A stretch of DNA of 64,000 bases from positions 15,190,462 through 15,254,461 of the forward strand of contig CM069448.1 in NCBI GenBank assembly GCA_035610835.1, read 5' to 3'. Position numbers and translations under genes: made by a program. This stretch comes from Ophiura sarsii. Lineage: Eukaryota; Echinodermata; Ophiuroidea; Amphilepidida; Ophiuridae. Below, piece by piece: positions 10,491 to 22,332 of the stretch (within the stretch, counting starts at the first letter, position 1; every line of letters starts with the position of its first letter). The notes beneath the pieces were generated by a model that was given only the letters and a program-made list of their open reading frames with translations, was not told the origin of the DNA and ran no database searches.

Positions 10491-10866
10491 TTAAAGGTAT
10501 ATTATGCGATCTTTTCCAGGAGATGCCCTCAATCCTCAAATTTCTTTTGGAAGTAGATTTTCTTGCAGATTAATATTTTTATCATAAATCATAAATATAT
10601 TCCGAGTTACAGAGCGATACGATTCCTAATTACCTCAAAATCATGGTTTTAGAGTGAATTTAGAGTGAAATATAAACTGTCAGGTTAACCTGACAGTTTA
10701 TTTTCACTCTAAAACCATGATTTTGAAGTTATAGGAATCGTATCACCCTGTAACTTGGAATGTATTACGATTTATGATCAGAAATGTAAATCTGCAAGAA
10801 AATCTGCTTCTTTTTTTCTTCTCCAGGATTGCGGGGCGTTCCCTGGAAAAGATTGCATACCTTTAA
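10491..10866. mobile_element. fully palindromic TTAA MITE (foldback)
   Basis: TTAAAGGTATATTATGCGAT on the left and, inverted, TTAAAGGTATGCAATCTTTT on the right continue as near-complementary arms across the whole element to a centre at about 10682 (CAGGTTAACCTG). The arms share GATTTTCTTGCAGATT, GAGTTACAGAGCGATACGAT (right: AAGTTACAGGGTGATACGAT) and AAAATCATGGTTTTAGAGTG. RNA from it would fold into a hairpin of about 185 bp. TTAA lies at both ends. Confidence 0.88.
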
Positions 10867-11161
10867 ATACCCATTTCGACAGTAATATGGTTTGTGTAAA
10901 CATCAAGATATTTTACCGAATGTGAAATAAAAAACCTATCATCAAATTAACTGTTCCCATACAACTGCATCTATAGACATGTCACATATTTGTTATTACT
11001 GCTTACAAGAAATGAGGTTAGAGACCTCTATTGAATATGTCCAGGTCAACTCATATGCTGCAAACTGATGCAGCAATTTGATATATGGACATAGCTGTAT
11101 AGAAAGCTAATGATATAGATGGTGTATTGACAGTGCTTGTATCAATCTAGAGATGAGACAT
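10867..11161. other. unannotated DNA
   Basis: Nothing supported. Confidence 0.4.
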
Positions 11162-11328
11162 TGGGCTATTCCAGTTGAAATCCATACACCCCCTATGGAA
11201 GACATAATCGTAATCTTCCACACAGGGAGTGTGTATTTCAAATAGAGTCATACATATGCAGGCAAGTACCCCCATTCGAAACTCCCTGTATTTCATAGGG
11301 TGTACAGATTTCAAATGGAATAGCCCAT
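11162..11328. mobile_element. MITE with TGGGCTATTCCA ends
   Basis: Left TGGGCTATTCCAGTTGAAAT then CCATACACCCCCTATGGAAG; right, inverted, TGGGCTATTCCATTTGAAAT then CTGTACACCCTATGAAATAC. Both halves also show AGGGAGT in inverted orientation. A second, interrupted copy is at 3803-4230. Confidence 0.8.
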
Positions 11329-11671
11329 TATTTCTATTTATTTGAAGATCCTCATGCACTGATAAGAGTGTTTGGCTGCCATAGTTTAGCAATGAAGATT
11401 GCGAGGGTCTTTGACAAAGATTACCCATTTATGATCAAGCGTGGAAAAGGAAGAAAACAATTATGAGAATCCATTTTGATTATTGCGATTGATGAGAAGG
11501 ATTTTTGCAAAAAGGGATTGTGTCAGATTTGTGTTGAATTTTAAACCCTCTATCATTAAAACTTCAGGAAGTACCTACAATTAACTTTTTATATTATACT
11601 GAAAGCCAATATCACTGGGAGATATATTGAAATTTTGTGATAGTATCAGTTGAACAATAAGGATAAGACGA
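11329..11671. other. unannotated DNA
   Basis: Nothing supported. Confidence 0.4.
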
Positions 11672-11925
11672 CAAAAACACCCTGTTCTAATAAGCCTGAC
11701 CGACCCATTTCTTTTTTTTATATTTCAGAATTGTTGAAACAATTTTTGTTGTTGAAATTTTGTGAAAATGTTTGAAAAGTTTTGATTATTTTGGGAAACT
11801 CTTGAAATTCACCAAATAAATTTGAAAACAACAACAAATAAAACCACAAAAAATTCCTGATGAACCAGCCAACCCTACCTGAGAGGTCCGTTCGCCTGTG
11901 TATAACAGGTTTTTTCTTCTTCGCC
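11672..11925. mobile_element. GACCTCTCAGGT repeat family, near-complete copy
   Basis: Begins AAAAACACCCTGTTCTAATA with GCCTGACCGACCC just inside, and ends CTACCTGAGAGGTCCGTTCG then TATAACAGGTTTTTTC. The inverted CCTGTT/AACAGG ends enclose a poly-A/T interior. It is followed by TTCGCCTAAC, which also follows the copies at 44154 and 63585 in the form ATCGCCTA. Confidence 0.6.
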
Positions 11926-12030
11926 TAACTATAATAAATTCCCAAATCTAGGTCCTCAATAAAAACAAATATTGTGAAATATAAAAGAATTCTTCATTCT
12001 GATGATCAATGAAGCCATTGAACACATTAC

Positions 12031-12200
12031 ACAGATGGTGGAAGCAGGGGGATGCGGGGGACGTCCCTAAATTTCATGACCCCCTCTGTGCCCCCACCAA
12101 AATTTGTCAAGCTCCCCATAGCTTTAAATATAGTGTCCAACCTAAATTATCCCCATCACCCCCTCCTCCCTAGATGCGGCCGCTTCTGCCACGGCACTAT
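12031..12200. mobile_element. C-rich dispersed repeat, hAT-like ends
   Basis: GATGGTGGAAGCAGGGGGAT on the left and, inverted, GTGCCGTGGCAGAAGCGGCC on the right. The interior (CATGACCCCCTC, CAAGCTCCCCATAG, TGTCCAACCTAAATTATCCC) resembles 38010-38155 (CATGAACCCCTC, CAAGCTGCCCATAG, GTCCTCGCTAAATTGTCCC). No target duplication identified. Confidence 0.5.
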
Positions 12201-12690
12201 TGACCCATTATGTATGGTATTCCACACATAATCTTTCCATTGTACCCAGTGCACATCCACCTGAGCAGCTGCTGGATTCACATATCTCGCAAAGATTCCC
12301 GAAGGCCCAACAAACGCCCACGACAGACACTAAAATTACCATATAATTCAGATGTATACCTGGAATTCTTTGGTCTGTGCGATTCTAATTTTAAATTTTT
12401 TGGAAGGTCAATGACTGCATATTTATTTATTTTTGTATAGAAAAAGGATATCTCTCGTGCTGAAAGCTTCGGTTTTAAAAATTACCATATTGCTTAGCTT
12501 TTAAAGAAATATATTTACAAAAATATATTTGTAAAGATATAAATAATAAGTAACTAAATAAGAGCACCATGGCCTTAGACAGAACACTAATACCAACCAA
12601 ATGGAAATCCAGTGACTGGACCAGCCATGAATTTCAAGGATTACACAGTAGTGTTGAATAATTATTTTTTGATATAATTTACATGTACTT
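12201..12690. other. unannotated DNA
   Basis: A 76-codon open frame at 12210-12440 (+) has no recognisable domain and is treated as chance. Nothing else seen. Confidence 0.4.
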
Positions 12691-13182
12691 CAGAATTCAA
12701 GATTAACATCAAAGGGCTTATTCATTGATGTGTTGAAAACTGCGCCCTCAATTTTGATAAAAACTGGGATTTGTATATTTTTACAATTATATTACATGGA
12801 TTCCGAAAAATCAGCTCTCTTTGTAGTTGTACAACAAAGCATTGATTCAAATATTCTGATCTAGGGCTAAGACAAGAATTTCACACTAATAGCTGGGGAG
12901 CATGGGTCCATTTTAGGGGTTTTCCGGTTCTGGTCTCTCCTGGCACTGGGAGTTATATTCCAAAAAGGTTCTTGTAAAGTCGGTATAATTACAACCTAGG
13001 TGGACATCCTTGCCAATGTGGATGTTTAATTGACCTTGGATCTTGATTAATGGTAAAATCACATATGTTTCAATGTGTTTCAAAACCATGTGTGCTCCCC
13101 AGCTATAAACAGTCACAATAAAAAATATGCTGGGCATAAGGCTACTTTTGTGTTATTTAAATATTAATCTTGAATTCTGAAA
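12691..13182. mobile_element. two concentric inverted repeats
   Basis: Outer pair: TTCAGAATTCAAGATTAA near 12693-12710 and its inverse TTAATCTTGAATTCTGAA near 13163-13180. Inner pair: TAGCTGGGGAGCA near 12891 and TGCTCCCCAGCTA near 13093. This may be one element inside another or one element with internal repeats. No TSD established. Confidence 0.45.
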
Positions 13183-13243
13183 GAAATTATGGTCAATTTT
13201 GCTGTTGCTATCACGAAATAAGCATTCTGGCAAATCATAGACA

Positions 13244-13557
13244 TATGGCAAAAAAAGAAGAAGGTTTGTCTCAGATGACATGAGAGACTGAAAATCTAAT
13301 GCGGTCTGCGGATTTTTTTTCTTTTTTTTTTCAATTTAGACCTGATCGTAATTTGTTTGGTCAAAAAGTTGGATTTTGCAAGATTTTTTTGAGAAAATTG
13401 AAAAAGAAAAAAAAATTGGGAAAAAAAGTGAAAAAAAATTGGGGAAAAAAAAAAAATTGAAAAAAAAAAAAAAAAAATTGAAAAAAAAAAGCTTACGCTG
13501 GCGGTTTCGGGAATGCGCGCGGGTCATCTGAGACAAACTTTTTTTTTTTTTGGCCTA
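13244..13557. mobile_element. poly-A/T MITE, TTTGTCTCAGATGACATG family
   Basis: Left GGCAAAAAAAGAAGAAGG then TTTGTCTCAGATGACATGAG; right GCGCGGGTCATCTGAGACAA then AC(T)n GGCCTA. The interior is almost the same as 13698-14017, including GAGACTGAAAATCTAATGCG. Long A and T runs make the exact length unreliable. Confidence 0.78.
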
Positions 13558-13697
13558 ACACCTTTTGAAAATTTAAAGCATAATCATTGACTGCAAGCAT
13601 TCCCAACATGCCAAAATGGGCACTAAGGGCAAATAAATTGGACTGATTTATCCCTATTTTATGTGTAATCCAATGGGACATTTATGCTGTGCCCTCT

Positions 13698-14017
13698 TAG
13701 GCCAAACAAAAAAGAAGGTTTGTCTCAGATGACATGAGAGACTGAAAATCTAATGCGGTCTGCGGATTTTTTTTTTTTTTTTTTTTTTCAATTTAGACCT
13801 GATTGTCATTTGTTTGGTCAAAAAGTTGGATTTTGCAAGATTATTTTGAGAAAATTGTAAAAGAAGAAAAAAATTGGAAAAAAATTGAAAAAAAATTGGA
13901 AAAAAAAAAAAAAATTGAAAAAAAAAAAAAAAATCCACTAAAAAAAAAGCTTACGCGGGCGGTTTCGGGAATGCGCGCGGGTCATCTGAGACAAACCTTT
14001 TTTTTTGTTTGGCCTTA
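13698..14017. mobile_element. poly-A/T MITE, second neighbouring copy
   Basis: Left TTAGGCCAAACAAAAAAGAA then GGTTTGTCTCAGATGACATG; right, inverted, TAAGGCCAAACAAAAAAAAA then GGTTTGTCTCAGATGACCCG. It is in the same orientation as the copy 140 bp upstream and nearly the same in sequence, suggesting a recent local duplication or paired insertion. Confidence 0.82.
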
Positions 14018-14018
14018 T

Positions 14019-14102
14019 ATATCGTCGCTGTTCTGACATACCGGCACATCACAACAGAAATAAGTAAAGAGATGTGCCGGTATGTCAGAACAATGACGAT
14101 AT
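14019..14102. repeat. 84-nt near-perfect hairpin
   Basis: Arms 14019-14050 and 14071-14102 are complementary at 30 of 32 positions (core TTCTGACATACCGGCACATC), with a 20-nt loop. It abuts the right end of the preceding MITE. The size resembles a pre-miRNA, but a tiny MITE would look the same. No expression evidence is available. Confidence 0.8.
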
Positions 14103-14402
14103 CTTACAAATCTTGTTATTGGCCTTATGCCAATTGATGATATCTTACAATGATATATCCATCTCAGGGATTTCAGATGCAAAAAATGTCACCTATTTTT
14201 ACAGCATTATTCTGTTATACCCTACACACCAACATCGGTAGTATGCGTCGTTCTTAAAAATCACGTATTATGAATACCACTGTGATTTGGCTTTTAAGCC
14301 ACGATTTTGTATTTTTCAATAAACCAATCTATATAAGGGTATAACAGAATTACTCCATTTTTACTTGTTTGACTCATTACAATTAGTTGTCATCTTTGTT
14401 GT

Positions 14403-14664
14403 TTGTCATCATTTATCGTCATAGTCGTCATCACCATCATCGTCGTCATCATTGTCTTGGTTGTTCATCTTCATCTTTATCTTGATCTTGTTCTTCTTCT
14501 TGATCTTGATCTTGATCTTGATCTTGATCTTGATCTTGATCTTCACCTTCATCTAAATCTTCATCTAAATCTAAATCTAACTTCAAATTTAAATCTAAAT
14601 CTTAATCTAAATCATTGTTGTCTTTGTCATCGTTCATCGTCATTATCATCTTCATCCTCACCTT
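14403..14664. repeat. hexanucleotide and trinucleotide microsatellite
   Basis: Mixed tracts of TCATCG/TCGTCA, then about ten units of TTGATC, then TCTAAA/TCTTCA variants and TCATCA. All are 3- or 6-bp steps, so a 93-codon ORF with repeated Leu-Asp and Leu-Asn pairs is a by-product of the repeat. Confidence 0.85.
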
Positions 14665-14699
14665 CATCATCAAAAATGCTGTAGATGAAAAATAATGAA

Positions 14700-16354
14700 A
14701 GCGATACAGCGATTAATTGAATTGAACTCGCCCATTTAATTACATTTGATGACGGTAATGCCAATAACCTGAAAAGTAGGTCAATATGTCCCAAGTGTAT
14801 TCAACCCAGAGATAACACACTTAATTTCATGGACATGTGCATTTGCATTCAATATTCTCTAATTAGTTTTGTCCATCTTATTTTCTCTCACCGACTAACC
14901 ACTGGTCAAGTGATAGGTAAGATGTATCCATACACTTTCTGACAAGCCTAAGAAATAGTTCACATGTCCAGAATGTAATACTGCCCACTGTGTGTTATGA
15001 GCATACATTTGTATTAATGTATCAATAATAATATGTATTATGGTGTCATTACGAACTTTAAGAAGAAGACACCAATTCATATCAATAGACCTTTTACTGT
15101 CATTAAAATACTGTGACATCTGTTTGATTAAAGAAAGAAAGAAAATATGTCCTAATACGTGCCCACCTGCTGCTTGATGCACGCTACAGCTACACAATCC
15201 GGTTTGTTTTTGTCTAATCCCTAAATGTCTTTGAGCAAATGCTCATTATAAATGTAATGTCACTATATTAGATGTTTTAGTGAACCAAATTTAAATGATC
15301 TATATACACCAAATTGTTCAGAAATAGATGAAGATCATATAGACACAAAATATGATAAAGACTGTCAAGAATTCACCAGGAAAATGGAATGACCCCTGTT
15401 TTTCTGCTGATGGGCAATTCTCCACGAAAATGTCTGGCGTTGAAGTTCCATGTTTTCTCTATCTGATGCATCAATGATCCAAGCTCTATGATTGGTGAAT
15501 CATCTAATTAAATGTAATTGCCTTCATTGTTTTGATCAACCAAGTGGTCTATGGCGTATATTGCGTATATTAATGAATTATGTCACAACTTAAAGCTCAA
15601 TTTGAGAGCATAAAAGAATGACAGAAGGTGCTACATGTAGATATAAAGTCCCGAATTTCAAGACACAGTAAAAATAGATACTATGATACAATGATTGAAA
15701 TCAAATTTGAAAGTTCAATTTAACTACCCCCACCCCTAATTGGTATCTTACTGAATTAATACAGTAGCCACAATGGATGTTTGAAGCAACCTGCATACCA
15801 TCATGTTGACCTTACAAATGACCTACTTAAATGGAACGACTCATGTCAGAACAAATTTCTGCCATCACAAATATCGCAATAATTGTCTCATTTGAAAGAG
15901 CCAAAAGTCTTGCAATTGCATGGTGATAAAAGGTATGTAGTAAAGAATATAGGTCAATGCATGTAGTTCGATTGCTCAAGTTTGAAATGATGCTATCCCT
16001 GGATGAGCATTTTAAGTACAGAAAATGGTTTGAATTGGGTCTAAATTGTTTATGTTTCATTGTATTCCAATACAGACGTTAAGACCCTGTTAGTTTTTTA
16101 CAACTGTTGATATGTAGGTCATTTGCTGGCATGCTGAATATAGGAATATTTGGTTCTTTGCAGTATTTTATAGATAACTATTCATTAATCACTAAATATT
16201 TTATGTGTTTTTAATGTACCAACACTCCCGTCTCAACATGTGTTAAAATAGAGTTATCTACTCAAGATAGCAAAGTTCTCAGTTCATGAGAATCCAATAG
16301 ATTATCATAATTTTGTTTGGTTGAATCTTTAAATAATATATAGACTAGTGTGAA
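14700..16354. other. unannotated AT-rich DNA
   Basis: About 1.6 kb without a supported gene. One isolated palindromic core variant, TTATCTACTCAAGATAGCAA, lies near 16255. Confidence 0.4.
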
Positions 16355-16472
16355 TTAAGGGTACTGCACCACGGTAGCGACGTGCAGTGCCGCTGGCACT
16401 GTGCCAGCTGATTTTTTGACTCGAAAATGCGAGCGTAGCGTCAAATAAAGGCGCGAGCGTGAATTACTGGCG

Positions 16473-16790
16473 TTGCGTCGCAAGCGCATTTTGACAAAAT
16501 TCAAAATATTCCAAATGCGCGTCGATCGACAAAAAGCGCTATACGCGCATCTTCCCGCTTGTTTCTATTTTGTTCATATGCCGCGAAAACTCAAAATGAA
16601 GCCGAGGAGAAAGAGTGGTCAGTTTGTTTGCAGTAGTTTGCGATATGATTTCACAGTTAAAGACCCATACTCGGTAAAAACTCCGAACCCCCAACCTGTA
16701 TGGCCAGAGTGCTTAGGTAACCGCGTGGTGAATATCGGTTGGATAACGACACAACTGATGCATGTAAGGTTGTCACTCACCGCTGCCTGA
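16473..16790 (+). pseudogene. possible transposase N-terminal remnant
   Basis: A 105-codon open frame lies inside the TTAA element, close to its left end. Residues about 80-95 read GNRVVNIGWITTQLM. As I recall, invertebrate proteins annotated as Mutator-like (Kolobok-type DDE) transposase domain begin with a similar G-N-R-hydrophobic-hydrophobic phrase followed by a cysteine-rich stretch. The frame stops just after this motif and no cysteine-rich or catalytic region follows, so if the assignment is right it is a truncated relic. The upstream part (basic, KPRRKSGQ) is not recognised. The position inside a TTAA element is the main support; chance resemblance is possible. Confidence 0.35.
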
Positions 16791-16849
16791 AAGAGCTGAT
16801 GTTGTCAAGAATCTCAAGATGCTCACGCGAAACACCGCATGACCGGTTG

Positions 16850-16960
16850 GATTGATAATAATTAATAATAATGTTGATTTATAATGCGCACTAATCCACC
16901 AAAATGGTGCTCGAGGCGCGTTACATAAAATATCACACATTACAACATACATTTTCATAA
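16850..16960. repeat. AATAATAAT plus TTTATAATGCGCAC repeat tail
   Basis: An ATAATAATT tract precedes TTGATTTATAATGCGCACTA and GTGCTCGAGGCGCGTTAC. Sequences of this kind (AT-rich triplets, then 'TTTATA-AGCGC ... AAGGCGC') are common in dispersed repeats of marine invertebrates. A related phrase (TTATTGAGCGCCTTACGATG) is at 43255. Confidence 0.45.
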
Positions 16961-17632
16961 TTTAAACTTACACAAAAAATTAAACTACAAATACATGTAT
17001 ACCATTTAAAATTTAAAGAAATATATATTTATAACAAAAACACATTTTTAATAAAAAGCATCCTTTTTCAAATGAGCTTTATTAAAGACGTCTGGAAAAC
17101 TGTGCCAGGGATGTGCATGATCTAACATGAATGGGTAAGGCGTTCCAAAGATTAGCTACAATTCTAGCAATAACTTTTGAAACGTAAGTCACATCGTTGC
17201 TGTAATTTAATTTTAGGAATTTTAATACCATCTAGGGAATACGGAGAAGTGAAAAATAGTTTTAGGTCTATTTGCGCTGGATATGCCCTTTCACCAAAGG
17301 CCAAAGAGCATAAAGTTCTTAAATACTAGGAGGGCGGAACTAGAGGGGTCCCTGCTAAAAGGCTCGCCCCTCGACCTACCACCCCCCAAAAGGCAAACTC
17401 TATTATGTATTGTGCCCGCCCCTGCTGACCCACTCATGCTCCCCCCTGAACACTGCTGAAAGACTCTATAGTTACGATAATTCTTACCGTGCTATTGTTA
17501 TGCCATAATAAGATTTTTGGAATTAATTGAAAAGGCACAGAATCAAACATAATTGAAGCTGTAACATGCTTATTATAGTATTAAAAAGTGAGTGGTGGTG
17601 GGGGGGGGGGGGGGCTAAGGGGATTAAAAGGG

Positions 17633-18032
17633 CAGTGGCGTAGCTACCGGGGGCATGGGGGTGGGAATGCCGCCCCTGACAGAGGTGTTTGTGCTCCCCC
17701 CTTGCCCCACCCACTCTCCGCCGTGATGTAATGCATATGCGTTATAACCATTTAAAAAAAACATTTTTCGCCTGTGTTTCGGAGATAACATGCCCTAACC
17801 CCCCCCCCACATCATAAAGATGATCCGATATTGTCCACACGAAAAGAATTCTTAACAACCATCTACATAGCCTATAGTATCAAGAAAAACCATTAGAACT
17901 GACCGAACCAGTGATCGTAATTGTCTATTTTTTTCTAATTTTAACTAAATTGAATTGGGGGAGCAATCTTTGTGTGTGTGTGTGTGTGGGGGGGGGGGGG
18001 ATTCCCCCTTGCCCCCTGTAGTACCGCCACTG
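17633..18032. mobile_element. hAT-like inverted ends
   Basis: CAGTGGCGTAGCTACCGGGG at 17633 and, inverted, CAGTGGCGGTACTACAGGGG ending at 18032 could be the two ends of a G-rich hAT MITE. The adjoining 8-mers (TAAAAGGG and CGTATATT) do not match, so the ends may belong to two separate insertions. Confidence 0.45.
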
Positions 18033-18860
18033 CGTATATTTTCCTAAAGGTCAGTGTCATACGCTTTGCATTAGCTTAGAATACATTAAAGATTGCTAGC
18101 TGATCAATTTTTCATATACTATCAATTGTGTTCCCCTGTGTACAAGGGACCATGGTCGGACGTACGCGTAAGCTAATAAATTCAGCAGATGGAAAAATAC
18201 ATTAAAGTCGGGATTTACTAGCGAACATTTCTTGACTTGGGGCCCACAGTCCCCCCCCCCCTTCCACACCCACCCCCTCCAATTGTCGGCAGTGCCCGTT
18301 TGCCCGATCCTTTAAAAGTCGAGGCGCTAGCCATGTGTGAAGAAAGTCATGGCCGTGCGTAAAGACACAGTGACAGTGCGTCTGTTATGACGCGAGTACG
18401 CGACTCAGACCAGTTTTGCGCTCGTGCCGCGTTGTTTTGCAATGCGTTCTACGCCTTACAATAACGCGCTTCTCCTTTTCCAACATTGTTGACCCCAAAA
18501 TATCGGCCTTTTTATGGAATTATCTCAAAATATAAGCTGGTGACCCTATTTTTTTATTTCATTAATCTATAGTGCCTATTAATGCGCAACTTTTATTAAA
18601 ATTACAAAAAAATTGGAGGAGCGTTTTTTTTTTTAAATACAGAAATGTTCGACCTAAAAATTCTATTTCCATAGGATTGTGTACTAAATAGTAGTCAAAA
18701 ATGGCTAAAAACACGTGTTTTGAAATGGCTGTAGCTCAAAAAGTAAGCTGGTGACCCCCATTTTTTATTCGAGATTCGTTCTTATAATCGTTCAAACTTT
18801 GTTCACAGTGAATATAAAAAAAATTGTAGGAGGAATTCTACCGTGGTGCAGTACCCTTAA

Positions 18861-21660
18861 ATGAACAAATACCTTAAAAATACATGGTCTTGAACCCGGT
18901 CCCTCTTCCCTATCGCAGCAAAAGATTACCCACCTACTGGACCGTTTGTGATTACATGGGCACCAGATGAATGAGCACTAATACAAAGTCTTTGTTGAGT
19001 GTCTCAAGCGGCCAAAATACATGTTGTACATATTAACTATATAGTTGTTATTCGTAGTTGGCGCACTTACATCAAACAGGGGCCGTGCTATCTAACTGAG
19101 CATGCTCAGAGCAATTAGTGCTCCGAAAACAAGGCTAGCGATGTAGCCGAGACGAGAGTGATGTAGTTTTCAATGTGGTGAAATTCTTCATACTTCTGAG
19201 CTGTTCAATATTTGACCATATTACATTCGTGAAATAAACTTGAACGTATAAACTATCTATTCCACTAGTTTGAAATGAAATGTTTGCTGGTAACCGACAC
19301 TATCTAGGAAAATGTAGACGTTCACAGTTAATTATATTGCAGTAAAAGTATGAGATTGTATGTTAATCGCCGTGACATCGAGTATGTCTCCCTCTTTAGA
19401 CATGAAATCGCCAATTATGAATAACGTCTATAACGTCTATAGTTCTAGCAGAGCCACTGACTATCGAATCTGAATTAAATCCATAAGAGGATTAAGCAAG
19501 CATTACAAGCCGAGTTAAGTGAAATGAATAAATAAAATAGGCCTACATGTAGACTCGAACAAACTGGCATGAATTAAATTTACAGAGACCTGGTACAATC
19601 TGTGTTAGAATTCTCACCCACTGTCTTGGAACTGACCTTAAAATAATTGGATGGACAAGTTAAATTGTTAACCCTTGGCTAATTAATGTGAGTTGAAGCA
19701 CAGTGACCAGCCTCTGGAAGGCAGTCAGTGTAGTTCATCGATAACCCGAGGCTTTAATTATTATACATGCAGTGTAGATTAGTGCATCTTTATGTTACCT
19801 GCAGAAATCCAATGCTATTACAGGTAGGTAAATAGGCAAGACAAAATTGGAATAATCAAATTGGCTGGCAAATTTTCTTCTCTTAAATTTGAGCTATTTA
19901 ATGTGAAAATTGATAGTGATAATGGAGTTATGGATAAAATGACATTGCAAAGTATATATGTAATTTGTATGTTTGAAATATGTTTAGAAATGTACATTGT
20001 ACATGCCATATCTCCCAAATTTACAAGTTTCGTCGGAAACAATTTGTTAACAAAAAGTGCCTATTTTTGGTTTATGCAACAATTTAAAAACTTTCATAGC
20101 ACATTTTGAAATAATACTGATACTATTACAAACAATGAAGTAAATTATACAATGCATAGATGCATACTTTAATAGGAGCCCAGATTGAATAGAATCGATT
20201 AAATATGAAATTTACAAGTAAAACAAGGTAATTTTTGCATCCCCTTTCAGTGCCTTTCCCCTGCAAAATAAATGTGTGTTATATTTTCAAACAATTTTAA
20301 AGCATTTTATTTTGGTGTAGTGATGATGATAAAATGGTCGACCTTTAGACTTAAAACGCATTATCATAGCAATTCCTTTTTATATGTAGCCATGTATATC
20401 AACCAGCTAGATCTCAGACAGATTATGTTGAAATCCATCATTCCATTAAGCTGATTGAGCGGAAACCTATAAATGATGAATACCCAAATGTTGCAAAACC
20501 TGTAATTTTGCTCCCATAAATGTTCACATTATTTGCAAATTTCACGCAAGTCATGTGTTGATTATTTCATGATTTTCTGTTCCTTTACGTTAATGATATA
20601 CAGTGCATAAAATAACTTGCCAGGTAATAATTATGCTTTTATTATAACTAAAGAAAAAAGCTCCTATGTCAAATTATAAGTTCAAGAAGTTGAGGAGAAA
20701 TATAATTTCTTTAATTTGAGACATTGCGCATGAAGATTAGCTGAATATTATCAAAGCTATATGTCAAAGTGTCTGTGTATGGTTCTTAAATGTTAACCGA
20801 TCTTCGTAAACAATATCTCAAATTTAAGAGGAGAAATTAATCCATAATGTTATAACTTGATATTATTTTTAATGTGCATATTTATTACCTGGTAAGTTAC
20901 CCTTTAGAGCGTTGTATATTTGCTAAAGAAACATTAGGTGATGAAAAAATGACCTGCTGTATGGGCAAGTGAACCTCTCAGGTCAGGCTGGTTCTGGCTT
21001 TTTAGGTCGTCTATTCCTTGGGTGCATCCCCTCCACGCCTTGTATCCGCGCAATATTGCAATGAAATAGACAATTTGGGCTCCATTCTGGGGGCTTACAT
21101 GTACTTCTCACTTGTGGCATACTCGTTAAATTGGGTGGTTAATTAAACACAAATTCTAACTCGATTCTGAATAAAGACTCTCTCGGACAATACATACCAA
21201 ATGATTAATTAGCATACTGATATTTTAGATTCATGATCTGATCTCCTTTGCGATGGTCATGTGACAGTGAGACATAGATGGCAGGCAGGTGTATAACAAA
21301 CAAATCAATATTTCTTTATGTTAACCCTAGCACTCTTGAGTACTACGAATTACTACAATGCGGTGTGCTTGTGTCACCCGACTCCGCAGTTTTTCGATGA
21401 AATAATGGCCCTGGGATATATACATGGCGAAAGTATACTTTGCCATGTATGGTTTCCTCCTGTGGCCTAGCGGTATATCATCTGCCTCTGCACCCAGAGG
21501 CCTGGGGTTCCTCTGAGCCCCAGGGGTGTGGGGGCCCTTTTTCCCCTCGCTATTGGCTGCGAAAAAATTTCTTTGGAAAATGTGCCTCAAGGGTTAGGGA
21601 TTTATAATAACTTCCATAGCGTGGAAAATTTCAAGAAGTCATTCTTATTTTTTTAAATCT
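18861..21660. other. unannotated DNA
   Basis: About 2.8 kb without a supported gene. A 14-bp palindrome CTGAGCATGCTCAG lies near 19098, and a GACCTCTCAGGT-family fragment (GAACCTCTCAGGTCAGGCTG) near 20971. ORFs at 19818-20109 and 21327-21590 show no recognised domain. Confidence 0.4.
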
Positions 21661-21765
21661 CATCATGCTATCTTCAGAAGATAGCACAATACCTGACTGT
21701 TTGTCTTAGCACAATATCTGACTGTTTGTCTTAGCACAATATCTGACTGTTTGCCTTCATAGTAC
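21660..21765. repeat. 25-bp tandem repeat, three copies, after a core palindrome
   Basis: CACAATATCTGACTGTTTGT then CTTAG repeats about three times. It is preceded by GCTATCTTCAGAAGATAGCA, an isolated perfect copy of the palindromic core seen in the large arrays. Confidence 0.75.
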
Positions 21766-21862
21766 TTGCTCATCTGAATCTGTGCAGTGATATCAGAGTG
21801 TATTCTAGAGATTCACATAACATTTGAGTGCAAGTGATGGAATTCATCTTTGTGTGTATGCA

Positions 21863-22183
21863 TACCGTATTATCCCTATTAAGCGCCCAGGGCGGTTAGC
21901 AAAGTCAATTTGGGTGGGCGCTTATTATGTTACCTTTTTAAACTCATTTACCGTACTAAATAAAATGTACAAGTGGTCATTTGAAGATGCTGACCATTTG
22001 ATGGTCATTTGAGGAGGCTGACCATTTCATGTACTAAATGAAATATATGTACAAGTGGTCAATTGAGGATGCTGACCATTTGAGAAGGTGGGCGCTTATA
22101 AGGGATTGTTTGTTGGTAGTCATTGAGAAAAACAGGGGTGGGCGCTTATAAGGTCCTGGGCGCTTAATAGGGATAATACGGTA
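21863..22183. mobile_element. TA-flanked MITE with CCGTATTATCCC ends
   Basis: TACCGTATTATCCCTATTAA then GCGCCCAGG at the left, and the exact inverse at the right, give a terminal repeat of about 29 bp including TA. GGGCGCTTATAAG-type phrases recur internally, and a block of about 80 bp (ACTAAATRAAAT...GTACAAGTGGTC) is duplicated in tandem. A 62-codon ORF inside is not meaningful. Confidence 0.85.
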
Positions 22184-22332
22184 CTTTACGCCAGCACTTA
22201 TAATCACACTGATTATTATTTATGTGGGATTATTGAAATACGCTCTGACGTCACTGTAGGGTTGAATAAAATTGCGGACAAGCCAATTGTTTTGGCAAAA
22301 CTTAGAATTTATATTGTTTACAGAATGCAGTG

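Larger units (their letters stand above)
16355..18860. mobile_element. 2.5-kb TTAA element, Kolobok/T2-like, decayed
   Basis: TTAAGGGTACTGCACCACGG (then TAG) at 16355 and its exact inverse ending at 18860 give a 23-bp terminal repeat including TTAA at both ends. The TTAAGGGT start fits T2/Kolobok-type elements. Inside are a possible transposase remnant (16473-16790), a short SINE-like tail, hAT-like ends, G-rich tracts, and near the right end two diverged direct repeats 211 bp apart (AAGCTGGTGACCC at 18533 and 18744). It is too decayed to be autonomous. Confidence 0.82.

Noticed and set aside
14403..14684. 93-codon ORF rich in Leu-Asp pairs.
   Set aside because: A direct translation of 6-bp microsatellite units.
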